Below, one piece after another: positions 1-9,374 of a stretch of DNA of 64,000 nt. The position numbers and the translations under genes are program-made. How positions within the stretch are numbered: position 1 is the first letter of the stretch; the number at the start of each line of letters is the position of its first letter. Below the pieces are notes generated by a model. It worked only from the letters and a program-made list of their open reading frames with translations, was not told the origin of the DNA and did no database searches. Source of the stretch: Candidatus Endonucleibacter sp. (ex Gigantidas childressi) (GTDB lineage Bacteria; Pseudomonadota; Gammaproteobacteria; Pseudomonadales; Endozoicomonadaceae); NCBI GenBank assembly GCA_030674875.1, contig JASXSU010000001.1:630001-694000 (forward strand), in the 5' to 3' direction.

Positions 1-305
1 GAGCCAACTGTACATCGGATAAGCGATACCATATTCCAAGCAATAAGGCTCGAAACGTCAGCAAAGGATAGCTGGGCGACCGGTGTTAGAGGCGTAGATT
101 GAGGATAATAACTTCTCAATCTCTTACCATTTCAGCAGCGCTTTTGTATCATCCAGACTACGAAGAATTGGATGATTTAGGTCGCTGACTTAAACGAAGA
201 GCTTGGGCTGTGTTGTAAAGGATTTTTGCATGCCCATATTTTACCAGAATATAATCGTCTTTGTTGAGTTATGCTGAGCCTTCTGTCCAAATCATCACTT
301 AAACA
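1..305. other. Leading stretch without a recognisable gene
   Basis: No reading frame with recognisable protein features was found. The minus strand gives short open pieces interrupted by stops, which could be the remains of a decayed gene, but I could not name it. Confidence 0.4.
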
Positions 306-1658
306 TTACTCCATGCCAATATCAGCGTTGGCTGGAGAGTCTCCTCCACACCCTCTATTTCTACTCTCCCTGACAACGGCTCCACCAAGTGTGATCTCCG
401 TATTCACTAACGAGACAATATCATAGTCACTATCGTCTAACTTACCCAGTCGCCAATTAATCGCCCGATTCTTTTTAAAATGTAGTGCACAGTACCCCAC
501 AACAATAGTGGCCGAACCACAAGCCACAATAAGACTTCCAGCCATCACATAATACGCACTAGTACTTAAATACCTCCGGTTTGCCATATCATCGACATCC
601 AGTACAGTCTTGTAGTGGTTACCATCTTCTCCCACTTGAACTGGGGCGATGACAGACGGCGCATTCATTACCTCACCATCTTCATCAAATGGGATCATAC
701 ACAGATCTGCTGACTCATAAGACGGAGGAACTTCCACCACTATACACCCAGGAAAACTGCCAGCGTTTGTTATATCCACTCTCTCTCCTCCGTTACACTC
801 GAAGTACAAACAATCATCAGTATGAGTGGTACTGGTAGGGTCATGCTCTGTATAAGGCAGCATATACTCCGCCGCCGCACCCAGGCTACTCACTACATAC
901 TCACTAGCCCCTATGGTGCATAAAGCCAAGCCAGTTTTGATCATCATTTTAGAAAATCCATTTGTAAGAAAATCAATCGACTTGTTTACAACCCCCTTTT
1001 GACTGGCAAGCTTGGGCTTAATATTATGCGCCTTGCAGATACCATCCAATCGAAAAAGTATGGCGCGTAGAGTCTCTTCTACCATCAGGACATCTACTTC
1101 GCTATCATCCATATCTACAATCAAATCTTCAGACACACCCATTGTCTCAGAAGAATTTTCATTTTTTTCATACCCTACTAGGTCAAACAAACCTATTATA
1201 TACTGCAATACACCATCCATCCCTCCCTCTTCATAGCGCTTATTCAGTACACCCGACATAACGCCTTCACTACTGTATTTATTCAACATCTCAGCTGCAG
1301 CATTTAAATTATGATGCTCTACGTATTTTAAAATATCACTCAGAGGCCTTTCATCTAACTCTCTCTTAAGCCGGATTAGTACTCTAGCACGCTTAGTTTT
1401 TAAAGACATTCCGATAATAAAATCCTCCATTTTCTGCTGCCTCTCAGGATTCTCGGAAGAAATTAACACGTCTGCAGGCGTAAATCCGTAAGCAATAATA
1501 GACTTTATCTGCTCATCATCATCCACACCAATTCCTACACCTAAAGCGCAAACAGGGAAAAGAACACTCAAGAAAAAGTATAAAAAACTGACCTTTAGCA
1601 TGTAAGCTCTTTGCTTCATCAAAGACATTCTACTTGCAACAATCATAATCGACCTCAC
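306..1658 (-). CDS. Secreted single-span membrane protein, unknown function (paralogue A)
   Basis: A 450-residue protein I do not recognise by family. The N-terminus has a basic stretch followed by a hydrophobic core at about residues 21-40, which looks like a signal peptide. The ectodomain contains an acidic patch around residues 170-190 and Cys-rich segments. A single hydrophobic span lies near residues 367-392 and is followed by a basic KKNR stop-transfer motif and a cytoplasmic tail of about 55 residues. The order signal, ectodomain, one span, tail is that of a type I membrane protein. It is clearly paralogous to the divergent gene at 2454-3755: both share RQQKMEDFI near residue 74, the motif HNIxPKLAxQKG and the same C-terminal layout. 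Several upstream ATG codons make the start uncertain. Function is unknown; a surface or host-interaction role is inference. Confidence 0.75.
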   Translation of the reverse strand: MRSIMIVASRMSLMKQRAYMLKVSFLYFFLSVLFPVCALGVGIGVDDDEQIKSIIAYGFTPADVLISSENPERQQKMEDFIIGMSLKTKRARVLIRLKRELDERPLSDILKYVEHHNLNAAAEMLNKYSSEGVMSGVLNKRYEEGGMDGVLQYIIGLFDLVGYEKNENSSETMGVSEDLIVDMDDSEVDVLMVEETLRAILFRLDGICKAHNIKPKLASQKGVVNKSIDFLTNGFSKMMIKTGLALCTIGASEYVVSSLGAAAEYMLPYTEHDPTSTTHTDDCLYFECNGGERVDITNAGSFPGCIVVEVPPSYESADLCMIPFDEDGEVMNAPSVIAPVQVGEDGNHYKTVLDVDDMANRRYLSTSAYYVMAGSLIVACGSATIVVGYCALHFKKNRAINWRLGKLDDSDYDIVSLVNTEITLGGAVVRESRNRGCGGDSPANADIGME

Positions 1659-2453
1659 TATTTGTTTATTTCAAATAACCAGCTTGCTAGAGCCTAAGTG
1701 CGCCAGCAATACTCCCTGCGATTAAAATGACTAGCTTTTTTCCACTTGCCATATGATCGGATTAAAACCTTCATCACACACAATATCTTTTCACTGCCCA
1801 CTTCTGCACAACCCTCTGTCACGCTACAGCCACCAACTTTTTTAGATCGGCTACGTCACGGCCGTGGGAAAAATATTACTTCGAACTCAAGGCTACCTGA
1901 AACAACTTCATCCACACACTAACATCCAGCAACCCAGATCTTAACCAGCATGATGCGTGAAGTTTCGCATCAATACTCAATTCTCATCAAACACTCGCAC
2001 CTACTCTTTTTGCTTCGCCTTTTTTATGAACCAGAAGAAATCATTGCTATACCACTAAACGTCATAATTTGCATGATAAATTGAGCTTGCAAAAACATAC
2101 AATCAATAAGACTAATACACTACTTTTGAAGACTTAACGATTAAAAATAAATGCCATAACATAACCAGATTATTTTCTTGATCTTTTATAAAGCTAATGT
2201 TACACATACATCATCAAATGCATGGATACACGACGAACTAGATAAATCATACAACTTCACTTTGAATAATAACTATTCAAGAGAGAAATTAGTCAGACTA
2301 AGACACACACATGACTTATAATCCTGCATAAAGGTAAATTAAAACACACGGAAATACCAGCAATAGATTAGCGACTCTCGATACCAGAGGATTCATAGCG
2401 CATATGAATCAGGACAAACTAATATTTAAAATCGACAAATGGCATAATCAATT
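1659..2453. other. AT-rich divergent intergenic region
   Basis: About 795 bases separate the divergent paralogues. I see no convincing ORF, IS element or RNA gene. It presumably carries both promoters, but no promoter pair stood out clearly. Confidence 0.4.
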
Positions 2454-3755
2454 ATGAGCAATAGCAATAGACTATCTCTTATAAAAAATATGACTAGAAA
2501 CTTGACAGTTTTTATTTTTTACCTTAGCGCAATCAATATTTTTCCTGCTGGCGCCTCAGGCCCAACCCTTCTCGTAGACGATAGTTCTGAAATAACATCT
2601 TCACTTGTTTATGGATTAACACCTCCTGATGAGATGCTTTCTACCAAATACCAAGATCGCCAACAAAAGATGGAGGATTTCATAGTTGCGTTATCCACTA
2701 ATTCAGGATATAAGCGCTTACTAACGATGCTTGAGTTAGAGTTAAACCAAAGACCAGTGAACGATATTCTAAGCTATTTAAAACACCATCAAGTAGAAGT
2801 TTCCGATAGCGTATCTACTGCTTGCTACCACGAATTTCTTATGCGGGACGCGATGAATGAATATTACAAGTCGCAAGGAAAAGCTGGATTACTGCAGTAT
2901 TTGAAGGATTTATTTCAACTAGAAGAAAACCAAAACCATCTTGCAGATAGCGATGAAGATCCCCTAGAAGCATTTATTGAAAAAATAGATGATAGCAAAG
3001 TAAAAAGCCACCTGGGAGAAATTACTTTATTTGCCATACAGACTCGACTGGTTCACATTTGCAAGGAGCACAACATTCAACCTAAACTTGCTTGTCAAAA
3101 AGGGTTTACTAATAAAGCCTTGGAGTTCACTGTAAATAAATGCTCCAACGTACTCATCAATGCCGGAAAAATCTTTTGCGCCGCAGGGGTTAATGAGTAT
3201 CTATTAGGCAGCCTTGCTACATCGGCCGAATACACCTTTAATACTTCAAGCCTACCGATCACAGACTGCTACTTCTTCACATGTCCTGGTAACCTTGTAC
3301 GCAAAGGCGACTTAAATGACGCCCATGACTGCCTACAGCTAGCCTAATCTTATTATTCTGACATGCATCTCATGCAACGTATGTCCGCCATTCCAGTAAA
3401 TTCTGATAACCGCCCGATGTACAACCACTCCTCCCCTAGAGAGATAAAAAGTGCTGACCAGCCATATGACGTAATACTAGTGAGCCAAAAGGAGACAGAA
3501 ATACGCAGCACCTGCAGCTATATTAGAAATTCGGATTTTTATGCGATAATATCACTTACATCGCTAGCTGCCGGATTTGTCACAATCGGTGGCGGCTACC
3601 TTATACGTAATTATCGAATAAATGCAGCTCTAAATAAGCGCCTGCAGAATATGCACTCAGAGGATACACATCAGATATCTCAGCAACATCAGCAACATCA
3701 GCAACATCAGCTACCTCCGCTAAACCAGCAAATTACAGGGAGCACGGAGGATTAA
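2454..3755 (+). pseudogene. Paralogue B of the secreted single-span protein, split by an in-frame TAA
   Basis: Two open segments, 2454-3347 (297 codons) and 3363-3755 (130 codons), lie in the same frame and are separated by a single TAA at 3345-3347 and five sense codons. Together they align along their whole length with the 450-residue protein at 306-1658: signal peptide, the RQQKMEDFI motif, HNIQPKLACQKG, the region around the stop (SYYSDMHLM versus SYESADLCM), a hydrophobic span beginning FYAIISLTSLAAG and a basic RNYR flank. No frameshift is needed to join them, so one nonsense mutation or stop-codon readthrough explains the break. If translation stops at TAA, the product is a soluble exported ectodomain without its anchor. 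The tail ends in HQQ repeats encoded by a 9-bp tandem repeat. Confidence 0.75.
3681..3707 (+). repeat. 9-bp tandem repeat, three units
   Basis: Three perfect units of CAGCAACAT encode a Gln/His-rich stretch in the cytoplasmic tail of paralogue B. The unit length is a multiple of three, so slippage would change length without changing frame. Confidence 0.9.
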
Positions 3756-4194
3756 GCATACCAACAAGGCAACCAAAAACCCATAAACAACTCCATGTGG
3801 GCGCACCATTTAATATAAGCAGACAGTGCTCTGGAAATGCCATCATAAGCTATTCATTGCCATTTCCGAGCTTTATACAGACAACGCCCACATTTTCAAC
3901 TTTCAACAACGCCTTTAATTACAAGGCAAACAACCGTAGTAGCAGAACTATCTCACGATGAAGAGCTTACGAGCCTTCATCGATTTGCGGATCACTTTAC
4001 TAATAGTTTGCAGATACTAACATAGCGCAATCTACCTAATCCAATGCACTTGCCACAACCATACATTAACGTAGAGTCGATATATAGCTTCTCCATGACT
4101 CTCATTTCAATGAGGTATACGTTAGCATTAACCATACAAAACTGAACCTTGATCTTCAAGCATACCACTAGATAATTTTTGACCAATCAAAAAC
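3756..4194. other. Gene-poor stretch before the IS630 relic
   Basis: No supported gene. A short minus-strand ORF here overlaps the upstream part of the degenerate IS630 relic and looks spurious. Short inverted segments (GTGGGCG with CGCCCAC near 3797 and 3886) could form a long hairpin, without further support. Confidence 0.35.
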
Positions 4195-4560
4195 CGTTCA
4201 TGGTGTAACTATTATCGAATTTTTCAAAAAATCTCGTGCGTATATGCATTAATAGAAGTTATGCATATAATTATTGATGGTACTGACTACCATTCGCCAA
4301 AAGTGTTGTTCGAGCAAACCGAAAAAATGAAAATTAAGCTACAACACCTTCCGACTTACAGTTCAAATTTGAACCATATTGAGCTACTTTGGAATGTCAT
4401 GAATGAACATCTTAGGAATAATGGATACTGCGCGACTGCGAATAGATTTCGACAAAAAACAAATCACTCTCTCTATGACACTTTACCTTAAATTAGCGTT
4501 TCATTGATCAGCAGGGTAGTCACAATTTTGAGATACTGAAACCTGTATCTTGAATTCTCT
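4195..4560 (+). mobile_element. IS630-family (Tc1/mariner-like) transposase relic
   Basis: The open segment 4261-4491 encodes the C-terminal DDE region of an IS630 transposase: a strand with IIIDGTDYHSP (the second catalytic Asp region), then LPTYSSNLNHIELLWNVMNEH, which matches the family pattern LPPYSPNLNPIERLWKxMNE with the final Glu. An upstream piece in another frame reads GVTIIEFF, the usual segment just before the Asp. After 4491 the homology to the family C-terminus continues past a stop. The N-terminal half is missing or unrecognisable, so the element cannot be autonomous. IS630 elements insert at TA, which is relevant to the TA-flanked short repeats found throughout the window. Confidence 0.75.
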
Positions 4561-4567
4561 TGGATAT

Positions 4568-4680
4568 ATACTCGTTACCATCGACGGCACGGATAGACTA
4601 CAAACGAATCAAGCCTCATGAACCGGCTAATAGTAGACGACGAGATAAGTGTAAATGATGTCGATAGCCCACATATCAAA
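4568..4680. repeat. Degenerate dispersed repeat, family 2
   Basis: Starts with TACTCGTTACCATCGA, close to the TACCCGTTACCATTGAAGG end seen elsewhere, and continues with a GACTACAAACGA-type middle shared with the copies at 10658 and 47595. A further short piece of the same type lies near 4888. The rest of 4491-4941 shows no gene. Confidence 0.5.
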
Positions 4681-4941
4681 GGGGATAAATATAGACTATG
4701 AACAGGCAACACTTAAAGAATATCCCTAACCAACTCTTCCCAGCAAACTAACACAACTCTTCTACCATTAACTACTTTGAACCATCTATAATATCCTGCC
4801 CCCAAAACAGCAAAAGGCCTTCAAGGTAATGTAGTGACAATCAGGAAATGACTGATTCATATCTGCGAGCATCCTTAGGTGGAGCTGTATCAGTTACCAT
4901 TGATATACCGACTACTATCGCAACCAATAGTAACGAACACA

Positions 4942-5931
4942 TTAACTGCGACTAAAGTTAAAAGTGATGACGTCAGAGATTTCAGACCTATTCATTATAA
5001 GCATTAACAAACGATCAATTCCCAATGCCACACCTGCACAATCTGGCATACCGTGAACTAAGGCGTTGATTAACCGGTGATCGTGAGGATAAATAGGAAG
5101 ACCACGGCTTTCTCTTTTGCGTTGCTCGCTTTTAAAACGATAGAGCTGCTCTTCAGAATCTTGTAGCTCGTGATAACCATTAGCCAACTCTACGCCATTC
5201 ACAAATAACTCAAACCTTGAGCTTACTATATCACCATTTTTATCCTCCCTGACCTTCGCCAACGCGGACATGCAAGCTGGGTAGTCATAAACAAATACTC
5301 CAGATAGAATTCTAGCGTCACCTGTCCCGAGAGTCGGCTCTATCAGAGTAGAAAATAGAAGATTAAGGCAATCATTTCTATCACACTCGGTCAACCGACT
5401 ATCAACTTTTTGTCGAACTAAGCACCTTAACGCATGATCAGAAACCGTATAAGGATTAATGCCTAGGTGCTCATCAAATAGATTTCCGTAGCTACATCGT
5501 TTCACTTCTTTAAAAGAGGATACAGACCTTAACAAACTTGCCACATCATCCATTAATCTTTGCTGATCCATTCCTATTCGATACCACTCCAACAGTGTGA
5601 ACTCAGGGTTATGGCGAACTCCTATTTCACCATTTCTAAAAACGTGTTCCATGGAATAAATATCCCCACTACCTGCAGCCAAAAGCCTTTTCATGGCAAA
5701 TTCTGGAGAAGTATGAAGGTAGCAAGTTTGAGGGTTTAGCTTGCCGATGGGCTGGAAGTCACAATGAAAACTATCTATATATACATCCACTGTAGCTGAG
5801 GTTGATAGTATCGGGGTTTCTACCTCCATAACCCTCTGAGAGTCAAAGTAAGATCTTAGACCACGGAGTAATATTGCACGCTCTTTGAGAACTGCAATGG
5901 AAGCAGACGGGCGCCAATCATTTTTGGACAT
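4942..5931 (-). CDS. epmA: Elongation factor P beta-lysyl ligase EpmA
   Basis: A 329-residue class II aminoacyl-tRNA synthetase-like protein (GenX/PoxA), the usual length for EpmA. It resembles the catalytic core of lysyl-tRNA synthetase without an anticodon-binding domain. Visible landmarks are FRNGEIGVRHNPEFTLLEWYR-type motif 2, the NGVELANGYHEL segment and motif 3 with GVALGIDRLLMLIM near the C-terminus. The family activates (R)-beta-lysine and attaches it to the conserved lysine of EF-P, which relieves ribosome stalling at polyproline. Both partners, efp and epmB, lie immediately beyond it, so the modification pathway is genetically clustered. Translation starts at the ATG at 5931. The gene appears intact. 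Confidence 0.95.
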   Translation of the reverse strand: MSKNDWRPSASIAVLKERAILLRGLRSYFDSQRVMEVETPILSTSATVDVYIDSFHCDFQPIGKLNPQTCYLHTSPEFAMKRLLAAGSGDIYSMEHVFRNGEIGVRHNPEFTLLEWYRIGMDQQRLMDDVASLLRSVSSFKEVKRCSYGNLFDEHLGINPYTVSDHALRCLVRQKVDSRLTECDRNDCLNLLFSTLIEPTLGTGDARILSGVFVYDYPACMSALAKVREDKNGDIVSSRFELFVNGVELANGYHELQDSEEQLYRFKSEQRKRESRGLPIYPHDHRLINALVHGMPDCAGVALGIDRLLMLIMNRSEISDVITFNFSRS

Positions 5932-5987
5932 AAACTACTTCCTCTAATTAATCTTTTCGGAGAAAAAGTAATTATATAGTTGGTATA

Positions 5988-6111
5988 TACCCAAAGGATT
6001 TCAAGTTGCTACTAGGCGGCAAGTAAGCGAAGTCCCACAAGCCTACGAGTAGTAGGTGATCGGGGTGAGCGAGCGCAGCCAACAACGTAGCAGATTGAAA
6101 GGCGACAGGTA
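5988..6111 (-). repeat. 124-bp MITE, family 1, flanked by TA
   Basis: An exact 124-bp element with the same ends as the copies at 17264, 17390 and 51600, here inverted relative to them. It begins TACCCAAAGGATTTCAAG and ends CTTTCAATC-like sequence to GGTA, giving imperfect terminal inverted repeats of about 28 bp. TA dinucleotides flank it at 5986-5987 and 6112-6113. It contains no ORF. It sits between epmA and efp, in the intergenic space downstream of efp. Confidence 0.85.
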
Positions 6112-6113
6112 TA

Positions 6114-6165
6114 TACCCGTTACTATTGAAGGTAAGAGTGCACGCCTTCAAGGGAAAAATAGGTA
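6114..6165. repeat. 52-bp hairpin repeat, family 2
   Basis: It follows directly on the 124-bp MITE, sharing the TA at 6112-6113, with the next TA at 6166-6167. Its ends are inverted: TACC...TTGAAGG at the left and CCTTCAAGGG...GGTA at the right, so transcripts would fold into a hairpin. Confidence 0.7.
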
Positions 6166-6237
6166 TAGGAAAGTTATATTGCTATAAGTAAGGCAATAGA
6201 GAGACACTTATTCTCTCTAAAAACCAGAAGAACTCTA

Positions 6238-6807
6238 CTATTTCACACGACTAACATATTCTCCTTTGCGCGTATCAATTTTCAACATTTCACCTTCAGC
6301 AATAAATAATGGTACTTTAACCATTGCTCCCGTAGCTAGCTTTGCTAGTTTGGAAGCACCTTGAGCGGTATCACCCTTATGACCAGGATCAGTTTCAATA
6401 ACCTTAAGCTCAACAAAATTTGGCGCAATAACAGAAAGCGGAGAGCCATTATACAGGGTTACGTTATACACTTCTTGCTCTTTCAGCCAATTGACGGTAT
6501 CGCCAAGAGGTATTTTGCTAACAGCGTATTGCTCATAAGACCCATCTGTCATCATAAAATGCCAAAATTCACTATCTGTGTAAAGATACTCCATATCAAG
6601 CTCCACTACATCAGCAGCATCAAGACGCTCACCCGACTTAAATGTACGCTCCCAAACACGTCCAGTTATCAGGTTTCGGAGTTTAACTCGATTAAATGCC
6701 TGTCCTTTTCCAGGCTTAACGAACTCATTTTCAATGATGGAGCAAGGCCCACCTTCAAGCATTACTTTGAGACCGGAACGAAACTCATTGGTACTATAAC
6801 TAGCCAT
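6238..6807 (-). CDS. efp: Translation elongation factor P
   Basis: The start is the ATG at 6807, giving MASYSTNEF and 189 residues, the normal EF-P length; the longer open frame to 6909 overlaps epmB and has no homology. The three beta-barrel domains are intact. The modified lysine is Lys34 in KPGKGQAF, exactly where EpmA attaches beta-lysine. EF-P enters the ribosomal E site and promotes peptide bond formation at polyproline stretches. It is divergent from epmB with only 22 bases between the two starts, so the promoters must overlap or lie inside the opposite gene. Confidence 0.97.
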   Translation of the reverse strand: MASYSTNEFRSGLKVMLEGGPCSIIENEFVKPGKGQAFNRVKLRNLITGRVWERTFKSGERLDAADVVELDMEYLYTDSEFWHFMMTDGSYEQYAVSKIPLGDTVNWLKEQEVYNVTLYNGSPLSVIAPNFVELKVIETDPGHKGDTAQGASKLAKLATGAMVKVPLFIAEGEMLKIDTRKGEYVSRVK

Positions 6808-6829
6808 CAAATTTACCAGGAAAGCCAAA

Positions 6830-7894
6830 ATGATTATGATACCCTGTTCTAAGGCAAGAGTGCATACTCGAAACTCGCAAGAGGCTTGCGCGGACCAAAC
6901 AATCTTCATAGAACAAGAAAATACTCACTGGCAAGAAGCTCTTTCCAACAGTATCTCAACACCCCAAGAGCTACTGTCTCTGCTAGAACTGGAGCCAACC
7001 CTACTACCTGAGACAATTAAGGCTGATAAACAATTTGCTTTAAAAGTGCCTCGGCCATTTGCCTCAAGAATGGAAAAAGGAAACCCTGAAGACCCTTTGC
7101 TTTTGCAAGTACTGCCATTAGGAAAAGAATTATCAAAAACGAAAGGATATAGCCTTGATCCTCTGGCAGAGAATAAACAAATACCACGAAATGGGGTTAT
7201 TCACAAATACTACGGACGCCTGCTTCTTATAACCAGTGGTATCTGTGCAATTAACTGCCGATTTTGTTTTCGAAGACACTTCCCTTACGGGAAGAATCAG
7301 CTAGTAGGTGAAAACTGGAATAATGCTCTTAGCTATATCGCTTCGGACAACACCATTAAAGAAGTAATTCTTAGTGGTGGCGACCCACTTGCCGCCAGCG
7401 ATAAGCGCCTGGGGAAACTTGTGAGCGACCTGAGCGAAATCAGCCATGTTAAAACCTTGAGAATACATACGCGCCTGCCTATCGTAATTCCCCAACGAAT
7501 TACCAGAGAAATGCTTCAATGGCTGACTGGTAGCCGCCTAAAGCCAGTGGTTGTTATCCACTGCAATCATATCAATGAAATTGATTTATCAGTGGAAGCA
7601 GCCTTGTCTAAACTTCAGCAAGCTGGTGTCATTTTACTTAATCAAACCGTATTGCTAAAAGGTATAAATGATTCCTCCGAAGCACTTATTGCATTAAATC
7701 AGAAGCTTTTTCACTCATCCGTTCTTCCGTATTACTTGCACCTGCTTGACCCTGTTCAGGGAGCCGCGCATTTTGATGTTAATGACACTATCGCAAAACG
7801 CTTGATAAAAACAATAATGGCAAAATCTCCTGGTTATTTAGTACCCAGATTAGTTAGGGAGATAGCCGGCTGCCCTTGTAAAACACCAGTATGA
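6830..7894 (+). CDS. epmB: EF-P lysine 2,3-aminomutase EpmB
   Basis: A 354-residue radical SAM protein of the KamA-like YjeK family, close to the usual 342. The iron-sulfur motif CxxxCxxC is at Cys139, Cys143 and Cys146 ([15 protein letters not shown]), and SGGDPL follows at the SAM-binding loop. The C-terminal part has the conserved [16 protein letters not shown] segment. EpmB converts (S)-alpha-lysine to (R)-beta-lysine, the substrate for EpmA. The region around [13 protein letters not shown] aligns with the family N-terminus, so the start is at or shortly after 6830. Gene intact; EpmC, the hydroxylase that acts later in some species, is not in the window. Confidence 0.96.
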   Translation: MIMIPCSKARVHTRNSQEACADQTIFIEQENTHWQEALSNSISTPQELLSLLELEPTLLPETIKADKQFALKVPRPFASRMEKGNPEDPLLLQVLPLGKELSKTKGYSLDPLAENKQIPRNGVIHKYYGRLLLITSGICAINCRFCFRRHFPYGKNQLVGENWNNALSYIASDNTIKEVILSGGDPLAASDKRLGKLVSDLSEISHVKTLRIHTRLPIVIPQRITREMLQWLTGSRLKPVVVIHCNHINEIDLSVEAALSKLQQAGVILLNQTVLLKGINDSSEALIALNQKLFHSSVLPYYLHLLDPVQGAAHFDVNDTIAKRLIKTIMAKSPGYLVPRLVREIAGCPCKTPV

Positions 7895-8041
7895 TCACCA
7901 TAATAGCGCAAACATGTACGCGTTACGGGTCATTTACAGAGTGATTTTAACAATACCCTATTCATTATCTTATCTTTTGAGGCATATTCTGCTAACCCAA
8001 TACTTTTTTGTGTTGTCATTAGATCAAAGTCTCTACCCCTT

Positions 8042-8155
8042 ACCATTGAAGATATGAGCATCCTATAACCGCACGACACCATGTGAGCCTGCTAGCATCA
8101 AGTGATTGAGGTAAATGCAAGCAATCAACAACACACCTTCAAAGGAAATAATACA
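8042..8155. repeat. Dispersed repeat, family 2
   Basis: A TACCATTGAAG left end pairs at a distance with CACACCTTCAAAGG at about 8140. The middle holds the GCAAGCAATCAACAAC-type segment seen in other family 2 copies. The rest of 7895-8347 shows no gene. Confidence 0.55.
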
Positions 8156-8353
8156 GATGGCAGGCCTTACAACTGCCTGCCTATCAAAAATCCTTTTGTC
8201 ACAATTTTATTCCTTTGACAGTATTACTGTCAGAATTGTTAGTCCATTTCCTGCTCATACAAGATATAACTAGGTTATCAACTTAAAATAAGCGAGCCAC
8301 AAACTCTATCCTATTCAACAAATATCTTTTTAACATTTCAGGAGAAAGTGACT

Positions 8354-8824
8354 ATGAAAAAGCTGAATAGAACACATACGAGCCAAGCCAAAACAACGTG
8401 CCATACAGAGCAAATAAGTCAAGAGCATAGTCATATTGAAATACAGTCTATGGATAGACTACCTTTTACGTTTAGCGACCATGATGATATTAAACTTGAA
8501 CGCTTTTGCTCCATGATATTATATAGTATCAACACGCCGTTTCCTCGTTCACAACAACAACTTGGCTACGCCGTATTAGGTATAAAAAACATCTTGAAAG
8601 CCATGAGTACTGTTGAAATTATTAATCGATATCCTGCTGTATCGAAAGTACCATCTGAGAACTGGCGGCCTAACATTAAACCACTGGAAAAGCTTGGAGC
8701 CTTACTAAAACAACCACTGACAAGACAGGCGTTTCCTAATCTTTGGCAATCTGTACGCTTTATGAGTGAACAGGACCAAAAAGAAATTTATGATATTCTT
8801 ATCTTGAAAATAGGCTCCATTTAA
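8354..8824 (+). CDS. Hypothetical protein, 156 residues
   Basis: An orphan ORF with a good ribosome binding site (GGAGA at 8341-8345, eight bases before the ATG at 8354); the in-frame GTG at 8348 is too close to that site to be the better start. The N-terminus is basic and Thr/Gln/His-rich with no signal peptide. The C-terminal half (NRYPAVSKVPSENWRPNIKPLEKLG and on) looks like a small folded helical domain. No family recognised. It is flanked by long repeat-bearing intergenic regions, like the small gene at 47997. Confidence 0.55.
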   Translation: MKKLNRTHTSQAKTTCHTEQISQEHSHIEIQSMDRLPFTFSDHDDIKLERFCSMILYSINTPFPRSQQQLGYAVLGIKNILKAMSTVEIINRYPAVSKVPSENWRPNIKPLEKLGALLKQPLTRQAFPNLWQSVRFMSEQDQKEIYDILILKIGSI

Positions 8825-9374
8825 TAAAGGAGCAGGAACTATATATAAGCAAAGCGCCAAAGGCATAAGATAAGTGATACAATAGTTAACAATTAGATCA
8901 TTTAATATAGGTAGGCAGCACAACTGCACTATAGGCGACTATAGGTTTTATGGTGAAAATTGACACGAGCACATGGACATCCTCCCAAGGAAATTAGATT
9001 TTCCGGCATACGGTCGGAATGAAAGCGATTCAAACGTATTTTACCAGCTCCGAAACCGTCTCATGTTGTACTAGATTACCGAATACTTTGGTTTGCACAG
9101 TGAATAAATTTCAGCCTCTTGACGCCACCTCCTTTGCAATGGTCATGACCATATATCCATTACCATTGAAGGCGTGAACCTCACATCTTCAAGGTGAATG
9201 GATATATGTGCGGAAAAATGAGCTTCTGCGCAACCCTCCCCTACCATCAGCACTGTAAATAGCAAGAGCAAGCTTGCCCGTGATAGTGTGATTTTAAGAT
9301 ACACCTTTTTGACTTAACCACTTATCTCATTCCACGCACTCAGAGCACATATCACATAACTAGGTAGATGGTTG
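8825..9374. other. Intergenic region with one short repeat
   Basis: No supported gene. It holds the hairpin repeat at 9154-9204 and otherwise unremarkable sequence. Confidence 0.4.
9154..9204. repeat. 51-bp near-palindromic repeat, family 2
   Basis: Left end TATCCATTACCATTGAAGG and right end CTTCAAGGTGAATGGATA are inverted copies. TA dinucleotides flank it at 9152-9153 and 9205-9206. This is the cleanest short copy in the window. Confidence 0.8.

Noticed and set aside
6190-6230. Terminator hairpin for efp (AGAGAGA with TCTCTCT)
   Set aside because: The stem is short and no T-run follows on the minus strand, so the evidence is too weak.
6808-6909. N-terminal extension of EF-P by 34 residues
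   Set aside because: The ATG at 6807 gives the conserved EF-P start and length; the extension overlaps epmB and has no homology.
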